From Siphonodentalium dalli (Eukaryota > Mollusca > Scaphopoda > Gadilida > Siphonodentaliidae): a DNA stretch of 64,000 bases. Position 1 is the first letter of the stretch, and every line of letters starts with the position of its first letter. Made by a program: the position numbers and the translations under genes. Below the pieces are notes generated by a model. It searched no databases, had not been told where the DNA came from, and was given only the letters and a program-made list of their open reading frames with translations. Of this stretch, positions 35,401 to 50,400 are shown piece by piece. The stretch covers positions 261,736,077-261,800,076 of the forward strand of contig CP136061.1 in the NCBI GenBank assembly GCA_032622095.1. Reading direction: 5' to 3'.

Positions 35401-38400
35401 CATTATGGTATGCTACTATGTGTCAACGGATCAAGCACGCGGCGGCGGATGCCGAGTCTTGAAGCTGTTATCATTTTATTCAACAATGTATATGTGTCAT
35501 TGACTCAATGTGTGTTACATTATAACTTTCAAATGTACATATGAGGATTGCAGCCTTGCAGGTACTTAAAATTTATTTCAGTTTAAATTGTCATTCACCA
35601 TATATATATACCCATCTTTCCGATGTATGTTTTTGAGCGCCTGAAGCCCTAAACATAAAAGTTCTAACACCTATCAGGCTGCCTAAATTATTGCACATTT
35701 TAGGTGATTGTTGTGGGTGATAAATCCAACTATTTCAGACTATACTAATGCATGTATGTCACACATTTATGTGTGGCTGCTGTGGCATACATGCATTAGG
35801 ATAGTCTGACATGGTTGTATATGTCATCCACAACAATCACCAAAAACTGGCACAAAGTGCCATACATTACCAGTAATTACCACATTAGAATATACTCTTT
35901 TATACATGTATGTGTGATATGTAGTGGAATAAACAATACAACACCAGTACCGGTACCGGTACCGCGGTTCCAACGCTTTACCGGTACCGGTACCGACTAC
36001 CTTGGTACCGGCGGTACTTTGACAAGCCTGGTTTGGATGTTCACCATCTTGACTGCTTTCAAAAGAGGGGCCAATGACTTTTGTGTTTTCCATTCAAGAA
36101 TTCCTCATCTTTGTTTATCTGGAAAGGGAATTAGTCCTGAGTCCCTAACGGAAACCCTGTCCTTTTATCTGATCATGCAAGTTAATTATTTCACAACTTT
36201 CTGGTAACTAAATACTCATTCTTTGGTGGGAAATGTTCAGATAATAAGTTCAACTTATGGTTGTTTGTCGAACTTATTTTATGAACAATTTCTAACAGAA
36301 CAACTTGTCAATGATTATACATGTATACTATACAAAGGGTTAATATCTTTAACCCTTTGAGTGCCAGGTCCGATTTTTATATCGACCCATATACCCTGTG
36401 CCAATGCATTCTCTTATATATGCGAGTCGACCATAGGTCGCCTCGCATATATAAGAGAATGCATTGGCCTAACCCAAATAAAAAAATAAAAATTCATTTT
36501 TTTTATTTTTTTTAGGGCACTCTACAGACCATAAATTAGGGCCGATGAGATTGGCCCCTAGCACTAAAAGGGTTAAGAGGTTTTCTCTATCTGAAATATC
36601 TTCTTAAATTTCTTAAATCCATACCAATATTGACCAGCCAAGAGAATTTAAATAGGGAGAAGTCACATCTCCCTATTAAATTATTAGGGAGAAATGTGCA
36701 GTTAATGGGGAGAAGTGATAAATGCTTTAGTTCTACATGTATCTTCTATTTACTCCCTAACATCACATTAGTGTAAGTAATGTATTATGCAATATTAATT
36801 AATTAATTAATTTATAATACATGTACCATTGTAATTATCATTAGTTAAAGATGCATAATCTGAATTAATGCTCACTAATTACTATTTCCTTGCCTTCGGG
36901 CGTAAAAAATATTTGATTCGAGTCGAGGAACCCACCCATCAAAGCTCACAGTGATCAGATATCGATGTTTGAAATCTATTATTTTTCACCACCGATAATT
37001 TTAAGTGGCCCAATAAACAGTTGACATAAAGACTTTCCTTGACCAAATTGTAGATGAAGATGGATAACTCAAGTGGCTTTTTTGTGTCAGATATTTGACA
37101 AACTGGCAAAATTTCGTTAAACAAAATGTTGATGAATAACAGGTTTTGGGCAATTTTATACTATATAAGTTGACTGTGGTTAGCATTATATTTGGGCAAT
37201 TACTCGATTCTGATAACTGAAGCGGCATTTCAAAAAATGCTGTTGTTGTTGGAATCTGACAACATGTCGACCGTCTGATCGGATTGAGTACCTTTAATTC
37301 TTTCCAAAATGTACCAGTAGCTTTGAATATGCATACTGGTAAATGAGAGAGAAGTCACTTCTCCATGGGACAAAAATAGGAAGAAGTGGCACATTTTAGG
37401 GAGAAGATGTCTCCCAAGTCACCCTCTTGGCTGGTCCCTTCGATACGAATGAAGAATGAATTATTACATATATATCAACGTAATTCGCATGATCGCGCGA
37501 GTTTCCAGGCGTGTGATAATTCTCAGAATCGCACTAGTGCAATCTGTCAACGGAATTATTTCATTCAGTGTTAAAACTCAATTAAATTCACATTTTCTGT
37601 ACCGGAGATGTACAATTGTGAGTCAACTTACTGTGATACGGAGATATGTAATAAAAATAGAACCGCATGCGTATCTGGATTTTGACGAATTATCGCACTT
37701 GATTTGTTGGCGGAATGTATTTTTTTTAGAACTGAATAGAAATTGTATTGAGTAATTAAAGGGTTAATCCTGATTGGAGCTGTGCTGCTGTAGCATTAAA
37801 GATCCTGTGTTTTCTCTTATATATGCGAGTCTCCCATAGGGTATAGAAAGGGTTGAACTTATTATCTGAACATTTCCTATGAGATAATTATTCATCAATG
37901 ATGCTTTAGTATAGAAAGGGTTGAACTTATTATCTGAACATTTCCTATGAGATAATTATTCATCAATGATGCTTTAGTATAGAAAGGGTTGAACTTATTA
38001 TCTGAACATTTCCTATGAGATAATTATTCATCAATGATGCTTTAGTATAGAAAGTGTTGAACTTATTATCTGAACATTTCCTATGAGATAATTATTCATC
38101 AATGATGCTTTAGTATAGAAAGGGTTGAACTTATTATCTGAACATTTCCTATGAGATAATTATTCATCAATGATGCTTTAGTATAGAAAGGGTTGAACTT
38201 ATTATCTGAACATTTCCTATGAGATAATTATTCATCAATGATGCTTTAGTATAGAAAGGGTTGAACTTATTATCTGAACATTTCCTATGAGATAATTATT
38301 CATCAATGATGCTTTAGTATAGAAAGGGTTGAACTTATTATCTGAACATTTCCTATGAGATAATTATTCATCAATGATGCTTTAGTATAGAAAGGATTGA

Positions 38401-41400
38401 ACTTATTATCTGAACATTTCCTCAGGATAACTATTCATCAATGATGCTTTAGTATAGAAAGTGTTGAACTTAATATCTGAATATTTCCTCAGGATAACTA
38501 TTCATCAATGATGCTTTAGTATAGAAAGGGTTGAACTTATTATCTGAACATTTCCTATGAGATAATTATTAATCAATGATGCTTTAGTATAGAAAGGGTT
38601 GAACTTATTATCTGAACATTTCCTATGGGATAACTATTCATCAATGATGCTTTAGTATAGAAAGGGTTGAACTTATTATCTGAACATTTCCTCAGGATAA
38701 CTATTCATCAATGATGCTTTAGTATAGAAAGTGTTGAACTTAATATCTGAACATTTCCTCAGGATAACTATTCCTCAATGATGCTTTAGTATAGAAAGGG
38801 TTGAACTTATTATCTGAACATTTCCTATGAGATAATTATTCATCAATGATACTTTAGTATAGAAAGGGTTGAACTTATTATCTGAACATTTCCTATGGGA
38901 TAACTATTCATCAATGATGCTTTAGTATAGAAAGGGTTGAACTTATTATCTGAACATTTCCTCAGGATAACTATTCATCAATGATGCTTTAGTAAGTGTT
39001 GAACTTAATATCTGAACATTTCCTCAGGATAACTATTCATCAATGATGCTTTAGTATAGAAAGGGTTGAACTTATTATCTGAACATTTCCTATGAGATAA
39101 TTATTCATCAATGATGCTTTAGTATAGAAAGGGTTGAACTTATTATCTGAACATTTCCTATGGGATAACTATTCATCAATGATGCTTTAGTATAGAAAGG
39201 GTTGAACTTATTATCTGAACATTTCCTCAGGATAACTATTCATCAATGATGCTTTAGTATAGAAAGGGTTGAACTTAATATCTGAACATTTCCTCAGGAT
39301 AACTATTCATCAATGATGCTTTAGTATAGAAAGGGTTGAACTTAATATCTGAACATTTCCTATGCAGACCTCTTAATTCAGACTGTTTGTCTTCGGTATA
39401 ACCCTTTTCTGTGGCCCAGTTTGCTTCAGCAAGTTGCTTCGGCATTGCTGATTGCCATAGTCAATTATGAGGGGTGCCTTCTAGTATGGAATAACTACAG
39501 TAATGCCCTAAATAATCGACTCCTTAACCACAGTGAGAGCTTTCCGATGAATGGCAACAAGCCATATTTCCGACTAAATCCTGAAAAATTACCCATAATT
39601 CTGCTGTGGTTAAGGAGTCGATTATTTAGGGCATTACTGTACTTATCAATGGTGCTTTAGTGCAGCAAGGGTTAATATGGACTGTGGCTGAATCATAAGG
39701 CTCCTTGACGCTACAGACACAAAACAACACATTCTTTTGATGTACAATTTTGCCACATTATGCCCAAACGTCAGCATATTCTTATCTGTACAAGGGAAAC
39801 ATCCTGTTCGTCTAATATTCTGTGAGAAATCGCCAGTGGCTACAGATTGACTGTGTTTCCCGTGTCGGAAGTCTGTCATTACGGGCCACCCAACTGGGAC
39901 AATCGCGGGGTTACTGAATAACATCTGACTCAGAAGGTATCAGTTTATCCCAAATCAAGACGCTAATAGCAGTATATCATATGTACAATGTCGGTTAATG
40001 ATATGGGTCCCACACCACGGTGGCTGCTTTGAGATTCTATGAAATATTGTCGACAAGGAGCTCTATTGAAATTTAATTTTCCACCTGCATTTGTCATGAT
40101 ATCTCTATTTCCTCACAAAATATGGTCGCTGTAAATAATATATTAAGTTTTAAAATAGCTTCCCCTCAATTTAGTTTTCTTCATAAAGAATACAAGTTGA
40201 AAAATCATCGCGATAAAAGAAGGTCTGTCACATTTAATTTCTCATGTCATCCTTCAACATGTGGAAATTTAAAACTGCTTTCTTGGTTCCATATCTCCAT
40301 ATATGGTCCATGTAAATAATATTTTAAGTTTTAAAATAGCACCCCACAATTCAGGGACCAGCTCAGAGGGTGAAATCTTCTCCCTAAAATGTGCCACTTC
40401 TTCCTATTTTTGTCCCAGGGATAAGTGATTCATCTATAATACAACAGTATGCATACAGTAATGCCCTGAGTAATCGACTCCTTAACCACGGCAGAATTAT
40501 GGGTAACTTTTCAGGATTTAGGATTTAGCTTGTTGCCATTCATCGGAAAGCTCTCAGTGCTGTGGTTAAGGAGTCGATTACTTAGGGCATACATGTATGA
40601 CCCAACAGCGTGTTTAAAGTATACTTACTGATTATAACGGTGTTCTTACTCAGTATAATGGTTCTATAAATAGAACGGTGATGTGGGGGGGGGGGTGTAT
40701 AATAAATTTCACTCATTGTTACTTCTCCCTGATAACAATCCACTCATGTCTGGATCTAATTAAAGTAAACTGCCTGACATTTTTAAAAGTGTGCCTTGGC
40801 AAAAAACTTGATAACTTTGAGAGAAAAATCTTATTTCAATGTTTTAAAAAACATTGTACAGAAACCACAGTACAATATTGTTTTATTTTATTTTAGTAAT
40901 TTTATTTACGCTAGAAGTCAGTGTTTTAATATGGTGGCGCCCTTGTGTATACAGGCCAGTTCAAGTGGCGGTTGATGTTAATTGGGGTAATTTTTTATTG
41001 AAAATACTACCAAGGTTTCATTATCCCTTCCAATACCCACAGTAATATGGTTACTGCCTTGGCTATAACTGCCTAGAATTGACATAGTGGCATGGTCTAC
41101 ATGTACATATATAGACTTGTATGACATAATTTGTTTGCATCTGGTTTAGAATTACTGATTTTGGTGTTAATCCTCGTTTTCTAGTCATTGTTGGATGGAC
41201 CTACTAGTATATGACTGCACCAGATATATTTATCAATATATAATTACAACTACTTTCGTTTTCAATGAATAACAATTCATAACTATTTTATGAACATAAT
41301 ATTTTATTAACTGCATGAAATAAAATAAAATAAAATATTATGTTCATAAAATTATACCAAGTTTTCATTGCATGAAATAAAATAAAATATTATTTCATAA

Positions 41401-44400
41401 AATTATACTAATTTTTCATGGGTTGAAAAGACCTTTGACCTTCGTGCATAATAATGAATATTATTAATATTAACTTCATGAAAACTTAGTAGCGGAATGT
41501 ACTAGTATACAGTATGTAGTTCCCACTGAGACATCAATACGCTCATATATGTAGATCTATAAAAAAATGACATTGATGGCATATCTAATAGAATTTGAAG
41601 TCCATTCCTCCTATCCTTTAGACTTTGTCTTCACGTTTGAATTGAAGGTGCAGACATTTTGACCAAAATAAAAAAACCATCAATAACAATATATTTTAAT
41701 CAGTTCAATGTAAATGCTACTAGTATTTCTTCATAATTCTCATGCAGAAGTACCAAACCGCAATCTATTCTTTGGGAACCATTGAAATTTACATTTACCT
41801 ATATTTTGATATAAAACACAATATGCATGCCCACCTTAACTTATTACACACCATTTTCATAATCTATATTATGTAATGCTACTAATTAATACATATTCAG
41901 CACTGTACTTCTCTCAATAAACTATTCTGATTCTATTATAATTCTGCATGTTCATACTTCTGCAATTTAGGCTGAAAATCACCCTTCAGAATTATGATCC
42001 AAATAATATTACATTACCAAATAATAGTACCGGTACAGGGTGGAAATTTTCCCATATTAAAGATAATATAATAGTACAAACCAAATTTCCCATATTAAAG
42101 CCACTTGGCAGTTTTCGCTTCAAAATACACCTAATAATATTCGCTTTTGAATTTTCCCTGGTATCAAAATAGATTGATAAATACTTGAACTACCTTTCTA
42201 CAAGCTTTACAGTATATGTCCCAGAATTTCAGAAAGATGCATTGAAGTCATAAAAAATACAACTTTGAACACAATGTTTGGTCCCACTTGTATGGCATGG
42301 AACAGAAAAGAATGTTCTGTGTTAGTCTATTCCTCATATGGACCATTGTACAGCGTTTGTTTCACTTCTGTCAGTGAATTTAAAACAGCTGGAAAATGTC
42401 TGTGACCATGGCAAGTATTTTTCAGAGCAATAGAAACCGACAATGTCCGACATATCAATATTTTGTGTGTATTTGACAACCTATCTTATACATGTACCTC
42501 CTTTGAAATAACGTTGACAAAATTTGGAAGCTCGATTGAGACATGTCCATTTAATTACAAAATAATAGCACAGGGTGGTTTTTTGCAGCTTTTTCCAGAA
42601 TTATTGTCAAATGGGGTAACTAAAAAAAGTTATAATATGTATCCTGTTTTGTAATTAAACTTTATCTAACGATTACATCTATAGTTACATGTATAATAAT
42701 AAAATCTTTTGTTGAAATATTACGCAGCAAGTTTTAGAATTCAACTCATCTGCATGTAACATACTATAATAATACAGACCTTATTTCCCAAATAAGGATA
42801 ATACAGGATGGACTTTTTAGCATGAATGATTGGTTGGATCCCGGGAGTAACTGAGTCCCTCTGTTGGCACTGAAGGGTTTAATTAGAAATTTTACACCAC
42901 ATGTAGGTTGAAATTGTTTGTATTGTTTCATATCCAGCCAGTAATTAGTGGGACATATTTTTTTTACAGCATATTTTTCTCTACTTTTGGTCTGAAAGGC
43001 CATCAGTTGGATAGTTTCCAACCTTGGTGGGGGGCGGGGGTTGTCAGGTGGGGAATTTTCACCAGTTGGAAAGTTTGATGTGCCAGTTGGAGACCATCTA
43101 GCCTCATCCCTGAGGGGTTAACTGCAATATGACTCATGCTGTCACAGACAAGTATCTACAACACCTCAGAAGATATTGTTCCTTCGGACAGGTGATCATA
43201 GGGCCGCGATCTGTCACCGTGGTTTTCTTGACACGTTTAGTAGTATTTACGAGGTATTAACTACTAGTTAGTGTGAATGCAATGTATCGGTTAACACCCG
43301 GAGTTGTTCTCAAGTACATAAAACACAGACCGTTTTGGTAGCACAAACAGATATCGCGATTGTTTGCTTTATTTTATGGTTATTTGACAACATTAAACAA
43401 ACGTGACATTTGGTATATAATACAAGCACAGTAGGTGGTTACTAAATGAAATAGAAATTACTATTGTTCAGTTATTTGATTTTGGTGTCCAAACGGGATA
43501 TATATTTCTCATCTATTCATGACGCAACCATTACTCATTGGTTGTGTCGGAAGTTTAATTAAGAAAAATATCAATGTTTGCAGAAACCATGAATATTTGT
43601 TGATTTTAACTTATGGGCATACATTGTAACAATATTTGTTGATTTTAACTTATGGGCATACATTGTAACAATATTTGTTGATTTTAACTTATGGGCATAC
43701 ATTGTAACAAGACTGGTGGCATTTTAGTGATTTTAACTTATGGGCATACATTGTAACAAGACTGGTGGCATTTTAGTGATTTTAACTTATGGGCATACAT
43801 TTTAACTTATGGGCATACATTTTAACTTATGGGCATACATTGTAACTTATGGGCATACATTGTAACTTATGGGCATACATTTTAACTTATGGGCATACAT
43901 TTTAACTTATGGGCATACATTGTAACTTATGGGCATACATTGTAACTTATGGGCATACATTGTAACAAGACTGGTGGCATTTTAGTGATTTTAACTTATG
44001 GGCATACATTTTAACTTATGGGCATACATTTTAACTTATGGGCATACATTGTAACTTATGGGCATACATTGTAACTTATGGGCATACATTTTAACTTATG
44101 GGCATACATTTTAACTTATGGGCATACATTGTAACTTATGGGCATACATTTTAACTTATGGGCATACATTGTAACAAGACTGGTGGCATTTTAGTGATTT
44201 TAACTTATGGGCATACATTGTAACAAGACTGGTGGCATTTTAGTGATTTTAACTTATGGGCATACATTTTAACTTATGGGCATACATTTTAACTTATGGG
44301 CATACATTGTAACTTATGGGCATACATTGTAACTTATGGGCATACATTTTAACTTATGGGCATACATTGTAACTTATGGGCATACATTGTTGATTTTAAC

Positions 44401-47400
44401 TTATGGGCATACATTGTTGATTTTAACTTATGGGCATACATTGTTGATTTTAACTTATGGGCATACATTGTTGATTTTAACTTATGGGCATACATTGTTG
44501 ATTTTAACTTATGGGCATACATTGTTGATTTTAACTTATGGGCATACATTGTAACAAGACTGGTGGCATTTTAGTGATGACACACCAACAGATTTCAGAT
44601 TATTTTAACCCTTCCATGACTGGAGCTTCCTGAAAAGTTGCGAAAACCCTGTGCCATTGCATTCTCTTATATATGCGAGTCTCCTATAGGGAGCCTCATT
44701 GGAATACATTGGCCTAACAATATTTACCTTGACCTTGTAAGCCAGGGCATTCTCTTATACAAAAGCGTTTTAGAGCACTTCGGTGGATTTTACGCTATAC
44801 AAAACTGTTATTTATTTATTATTTATATATGCAAGGCTCCCTATGGGAGACTCATATGAGAATGCGATGGCACATGATATTTAATGCTGCACCAGCACAG
44901 TTCCCATCATGAAAGGGTTAAGGGATTAGGAATATTAAAGATGTATTCAGGGTTCAATTTCCATTACAACATAAATAATCTTTATATAATTCAGCTATCA
45001 CTACCGTAATCAAGCCTAGATATAGTGTGCCTGGATATAGTGTGCCTGGATATAGTGTGTCTGACATTTGCAGAATGAGGTCCTCAGAGAGTGAATTTAG
45101 TGACGCTATCCTGCATGGTGGGCTAGCATCACCAAATTCTCCATCTGAGAAATTCTGCAAATTAGGAGATATAGAAACTGAACAGAAGGGAAAAAGTAAC
45201 TAAAACAATGTTAATTTGAGATTATAGATACTTCCCAGAAGATGAGGCCTAAGCAAAACGAGGTCCCCAGAGGGTGAATTGACCAACTGGGGACCTCATT
45301 CTGCAAATGTCAGATACACTATATCCAGGATTGACTGTCATACAATAATGCTCTAATTAATCGACTCCTTAACCACAGCAGAATTATGGGTAACTTTTCA
45401 GGATTTAGTCGGAAATATGGCTTATTGCCATTCATCGGAAAGCTCCTGAGAGCTTTCCGATGAATGGCAACAAGCCATATTTCCGACTAAATCCTGAAAA
45501 GTTACCCATAATTCTGCTGTGGTTAAGGATGTTGTGATTTCAAGCAGTTGCTTGCCTATTTGTGGACAACATTTTATCAGAATTTACACCTGCTTACTTA
45601 TTTGCTTTGTCATTTCAAAATAACACCACGCCAAACAATATTAGGCAGATCAAAATAACACCACGCCAAACAATATTAGGCAGATCAAAATAACACCACG
45701 CCAAACAATATTAGGCAGATCAAAATAACACCACGCCAAACAATATTAGGCAGATCAAAATAACACCACGCCAAACAATATTAGGCAGATCAAAATAACA
45801 CCACGCCAAACAATATTAGGCAGATCAAAATAACACCACGCCAAACAATATTAGGCAGATCAAAATAACACCACGCCAAACAATATTAGGCAGATCAAAA
45901 TAACACCACGCCAAACAATATTAGGCAGATCAAAATAACACCACGCCAAACAATATTAGGCAGATCAAAATAACACCACGCCAAACAATATTAGGCAGAT
46001 CAAAATAACACCACGCCAAACAATATTAGGCAGATCAAAATAACTCCACGCCAAACAATATTAGGCAGATCAAAATAACACCACGCCAAACAATATTAGG
46101 CAGATCAAAATAACACCACGCCAAACAATATTAGGCAGATCAAAATAACACCACGCCAAACAATATTAGGCAGATCAGAATAACACCACGCCAAACAATA
46201 TTAGGCAGATCAAAATAACACCACGCCAAACAATATTAGGCAGATCAGAATAACACCACGCCAAACAATATTAGGCAGATCAAAATAACACCACGCCAAA
46301 CAATATTAGGCAGATCAAAATAACACCACGCCAAACAATATTAGGCAGATCAGTAATAACACCACGCCAAACAATATTAGGCAGATTAGTAATATATTTG
46401 TTTTCATAATAGTTTTGGTTGCGATTTTCTGAATAATTGTATATTATTTTATTTTTATTTTGCCAAAGTTTCTGAAAAATGGCAATAAAGTTTAGAAATG
46501 GCCAAACAATTGGCTTAAAGAATTTTCTGGCCAGCACTTTGCTTAACCAGATGTTGCAGTTCATACATGTAATGCATGGATGCAACCAGATTAGAGGGTC
46601 TTCGTTGGGGGGGGGGGAAATGTCCACCTTGATGAAATTTCCAACTACACTCCCTCCCCCTCTTGAAACAGACCAGACTCCCAATGTTCATGAAATACCA
46701 CTTGCTCCCCCCAACTCTGGGTTAGTCCTTTAAAACTTGTACCTCAAACTTTCCCCAACTGTTGTACTGACACCTCCCCCATAAGGTTGGATAAATTTCA
46801 ACTGATGGTCATTTCAGACCAAATGTTTTACCAAAAGTAGAAATTTATGCAGCTGTTGGTCTAAAAATATTCCCCAAAAATTACTGATTTTAACATCAAA
46901 CAATGAAAACAATTTCAACATATATGTGGTGTCAAATTTCAAACTATTAAATGTTGGGTCAGGCATCAAATGTCTAACTCTTGCAAATTTTGACCAGTCT
47001 TTGATGTCATCAACTTCCATTCCAGAATAATTCAGTAGAATTAACACTAAAACATATAAACTCTTCAGAAACATCACTGATAGTTGTCCAAATCATTGGC
47101 ACAGGGTTTTCGCAAAAATTCAAGAAGCTCCAGTCATTAAAGGGTTAACATTGAAGAACTGATTCTTCTTCCCAGAAATATTTGATGATTCAATAACTGA
47201 GCGGAAAGTGAAAAACCATCTAATACATGAGCCGTAATCTGTAACTTGTTCCACATTTAAATGTTAATTAGACTGGTGCCTAGCGTGTGTAACAACCTTG
47301 TGTCCCTTTTAATTCTCAATAATTACACCAGTTGTGTTTTTCTATGTAACCATTATGGGTAAATGGGTGTCTGACCAGGTAGCATGCCTGCTAGGGTAAG

Positions 47401-50400
47401 CAAACACTAGATTGACAGAAACAAAGTCAGAGTAATGCAATTGCAGGAAAAGGCCTTTTAGTTAGTCAAACAAAGTTATTAGTGAAATGAAAATCAGCTT
47501 ATAACATATTTTCTATGTTAATTTCCCCACATAATATTGGTGGTACATAAAGCACACTTGCATGGAAATGTATACAATCATAGATAGATAGATCAAGTCT
47601 GCCATACAATGTTGTTAAAATGTTGATCTGTATTAACATTGAAGAACTGATTCTTCTTCCCAGAAACATTTGATGATTCAATAACTGAGCGGAAAGTGAA
47701 AAAGCATCTAATACATGAGCCGTAATCTGTAACTTGTGCCACATTTAAATGTTAATTAGACTGTTGCCTAGCATGTGTAACAACCTTGTGTCCCTTTTAA
47801 ATGTTAATTAGACTGTTGCCTAGCGTGTGTAACAACCTTGTGTCCCTTTTAAATCTCAGTAATTACGCTGGTTGCTCATTTAGCCTAACATTTCTCATTG
47901 TTGTGCCAAACGTCTTGCCGTTTGTCTGTCATTACGATGTTTCCACCTGGATGGGTGGATCCCTGGGGGTTGTCAGGGGTCACCTTATCATTGTTTTGAT
48001 CATCGTAACCTCACTTCGCCATTACCCCGAAATGTGTAATTTCTGTCACTTTGGTTTCCATCAAAGAAACAATCCCCTGGAGATGGACCTCATTGTTAGG
48101 TTGTTATTTGATATCATTGCTGGCTGCTCATGTGAGGTGATCTGTATTGTATCAGCTCTGGCATTAGGTGGCTTGATGGGGACATAAGTCACTACTATAT
48201 TGTGATATCTTGCTGTTGGGTTGATGGAGAGCGTTAACAATTGTTCTAATGGTCCTGTGACCAGCCAAGAGGTTCTCCCTATTTAATTATTAGGGAGAAG
48301 TGGACTGTTATCAAGGATTAGTCATAATGCCTCAAGTTCAATTTACACCCCAACATCACCCTTCTATGATACGCTAAGTATTATACACCCCAACATCACC
48401 CTTCTATGATACGCTAAGTATTATACACCCCAACATCACCCTTCTATGATACACCAAGTATTATGCAATACAATAAGCCCATTTATAAAATGATTATAAT
48501 AAGTAAGTACACCATTATAATCAGAAAATACAGTTTAAATATGCTGTAGGGACACATGCATACTGGTATTTGAGAGAGAAGTCACTTCTTCCTAGGACAA
48601 ACTTTAGGGAGAAGTGACACAATTTAGGGAGAAGATAACTCCCAAGTCGCCTCCTATTTGAAAAAATAAAAATAATTTGTTGTTTGTTGGAATCTTCATA
48701 AAATAAATCAGTTTTGACTGAACATCATTCATAATGATGGCGAGAGGCAAGCCTGAGTTTAGTGTGCCTGTCAATTTCAGAATGAGGTCCCCAGAGGGTG
48801 AATTTACTGATGCTATCCCGCATAGTGGGCTAGCATCATCAAATTCACCCTCTGGGGACCTCATTCTGCATGTCCTCATCTGCTATGGTAGACAGTTCCC
48901 AAATATTGTTTATTGTGATGTACACCCATTGGGAACCTTGATTTTGCAATGTGTCGTCTGCCAATTTGGGGATAGAGAGAAACTAAACTAGAAAAGAAAT
49001 AGAAATCGGTGTGAAGAAATTTCTATAGAAATTTGATAATAAAGAAACTTTCCAGAGAAGATGAGGCCTAAGCAGAATGAGGTCCCCAGAGAGTGAATTT
49101 GGTGATGCTAGCCCACTGTGCAGGATAGTGCCACTAAATTCACCCTCTAGGGACCTCATTCTGCAAATGACAGACACACTAAACTCAGGATTTAAAGACT
49201 CTATCCCCAAGCCTTAAAATACCTGGGGGTCGTCAGGGGTCATCTTATCATTGTATCATTGTTTTGATCATTGCCCCCTCACTTCGCCATTACCCCGAAA
49301 TATGTAATTTCTGTCACTTCGGTTTCCATCAAAGAAACAATCCCCTGGGGATGGACGTTATTGTTAGGTTTTTATTTGATATCATTGCTGGCTGCTCATG
49401 TGAGAATGATCTGTATTGTATCGGCTCCGGCATAAGGTGGTTTAACGGGGACATAAGTCACCACTATATCATGATATATTGTGGTTGGGTTGATGGGGAA
49501 TGTTTGCAATTGTTCTAATGGTCAATATTCAAACTCCCCTTTGAAAAAAATTAAATATTTTTTGTTGTTGTTGGAATCTTCCTTTTGTTGTTTTGACTCA
49601 ACATCAGGTCAATACATTATTTAACCCTCTTATGACGGGAGCCATGCTGGTGGATCATTAAAGATCATGTGCCAGTGCATTCTCTTATATATGCGAGTCT
49701 CACTTTGGCCCCTATGCCTCAGAATAATGGCTACCAAAGGGAGTCTGTTTCAGCTAATGTAATAATAGAGCATTGTCTGTTATTTCCTTCCTTAGTGTAC
49801 ATCCTACCTGACAAAACATTAGTGATAACTCGGCTATTTCTATTGTGGAAGCTGCATGAATTCATCAAAATTGATCTTGTTCAGATATTTTAATTAGCTA
49901 GATATGTACATGTATTCTAGTTGTGTTGGAAAATGCTTTGACATGGTTACACGATGTAATCTAGTGGTGGCTAATCTAGACATGATTTCTTCTCCTGGTT
50001 ACAATTCAGGGCTACTTGGATGACCCAAATAGCTGTACGGGCGCCCATTTATTTTTGTGGGGGGGGGGGGTAGACTTTTTGCCCAAATTGTTTTTCATGA
50101 CATATTCACAGTTGTAACACAGTTTTAGTAGAATATATAGTCAGAATTATAACAAAATAGATTCAAATTCACCTTAAATATGTATAATTCAGGCAGAAAT
50201 GTGAAAAATACTGTAATTTGCCATAATTTCCCCCTGAAATACCATTCAATTTGCCAGAAAATTACCCAAATTTTAGCATTCAAAACATTTTAAGGGGGGC
50301 TGCAGCCTTCTCTGGCCCATGCGGTTATGATGACCCTGGGACTTTATCTAAAGTTAAATTTATTTTATTTCAGGGAGATGCTTTATGTAAAGAATGTTTT

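Noticed and set aside
44336-44574. Repeat-encoded frames reading LWAYIVDF or YGHTLLIL
   Set aside because: Satellite artefact with no start context or domain.
37841-46386. Regular direct repeats as CRISPR arrays
   Set aside because: Units are contiguous without unique spacers, and the sequence is animal nuclear DNA.
47801-48187. 128-codon frame with partly matching text at 49264-49518
   Set aside because: No domain, the frame breaks in the second copy, and the whole segment is a local duplication.
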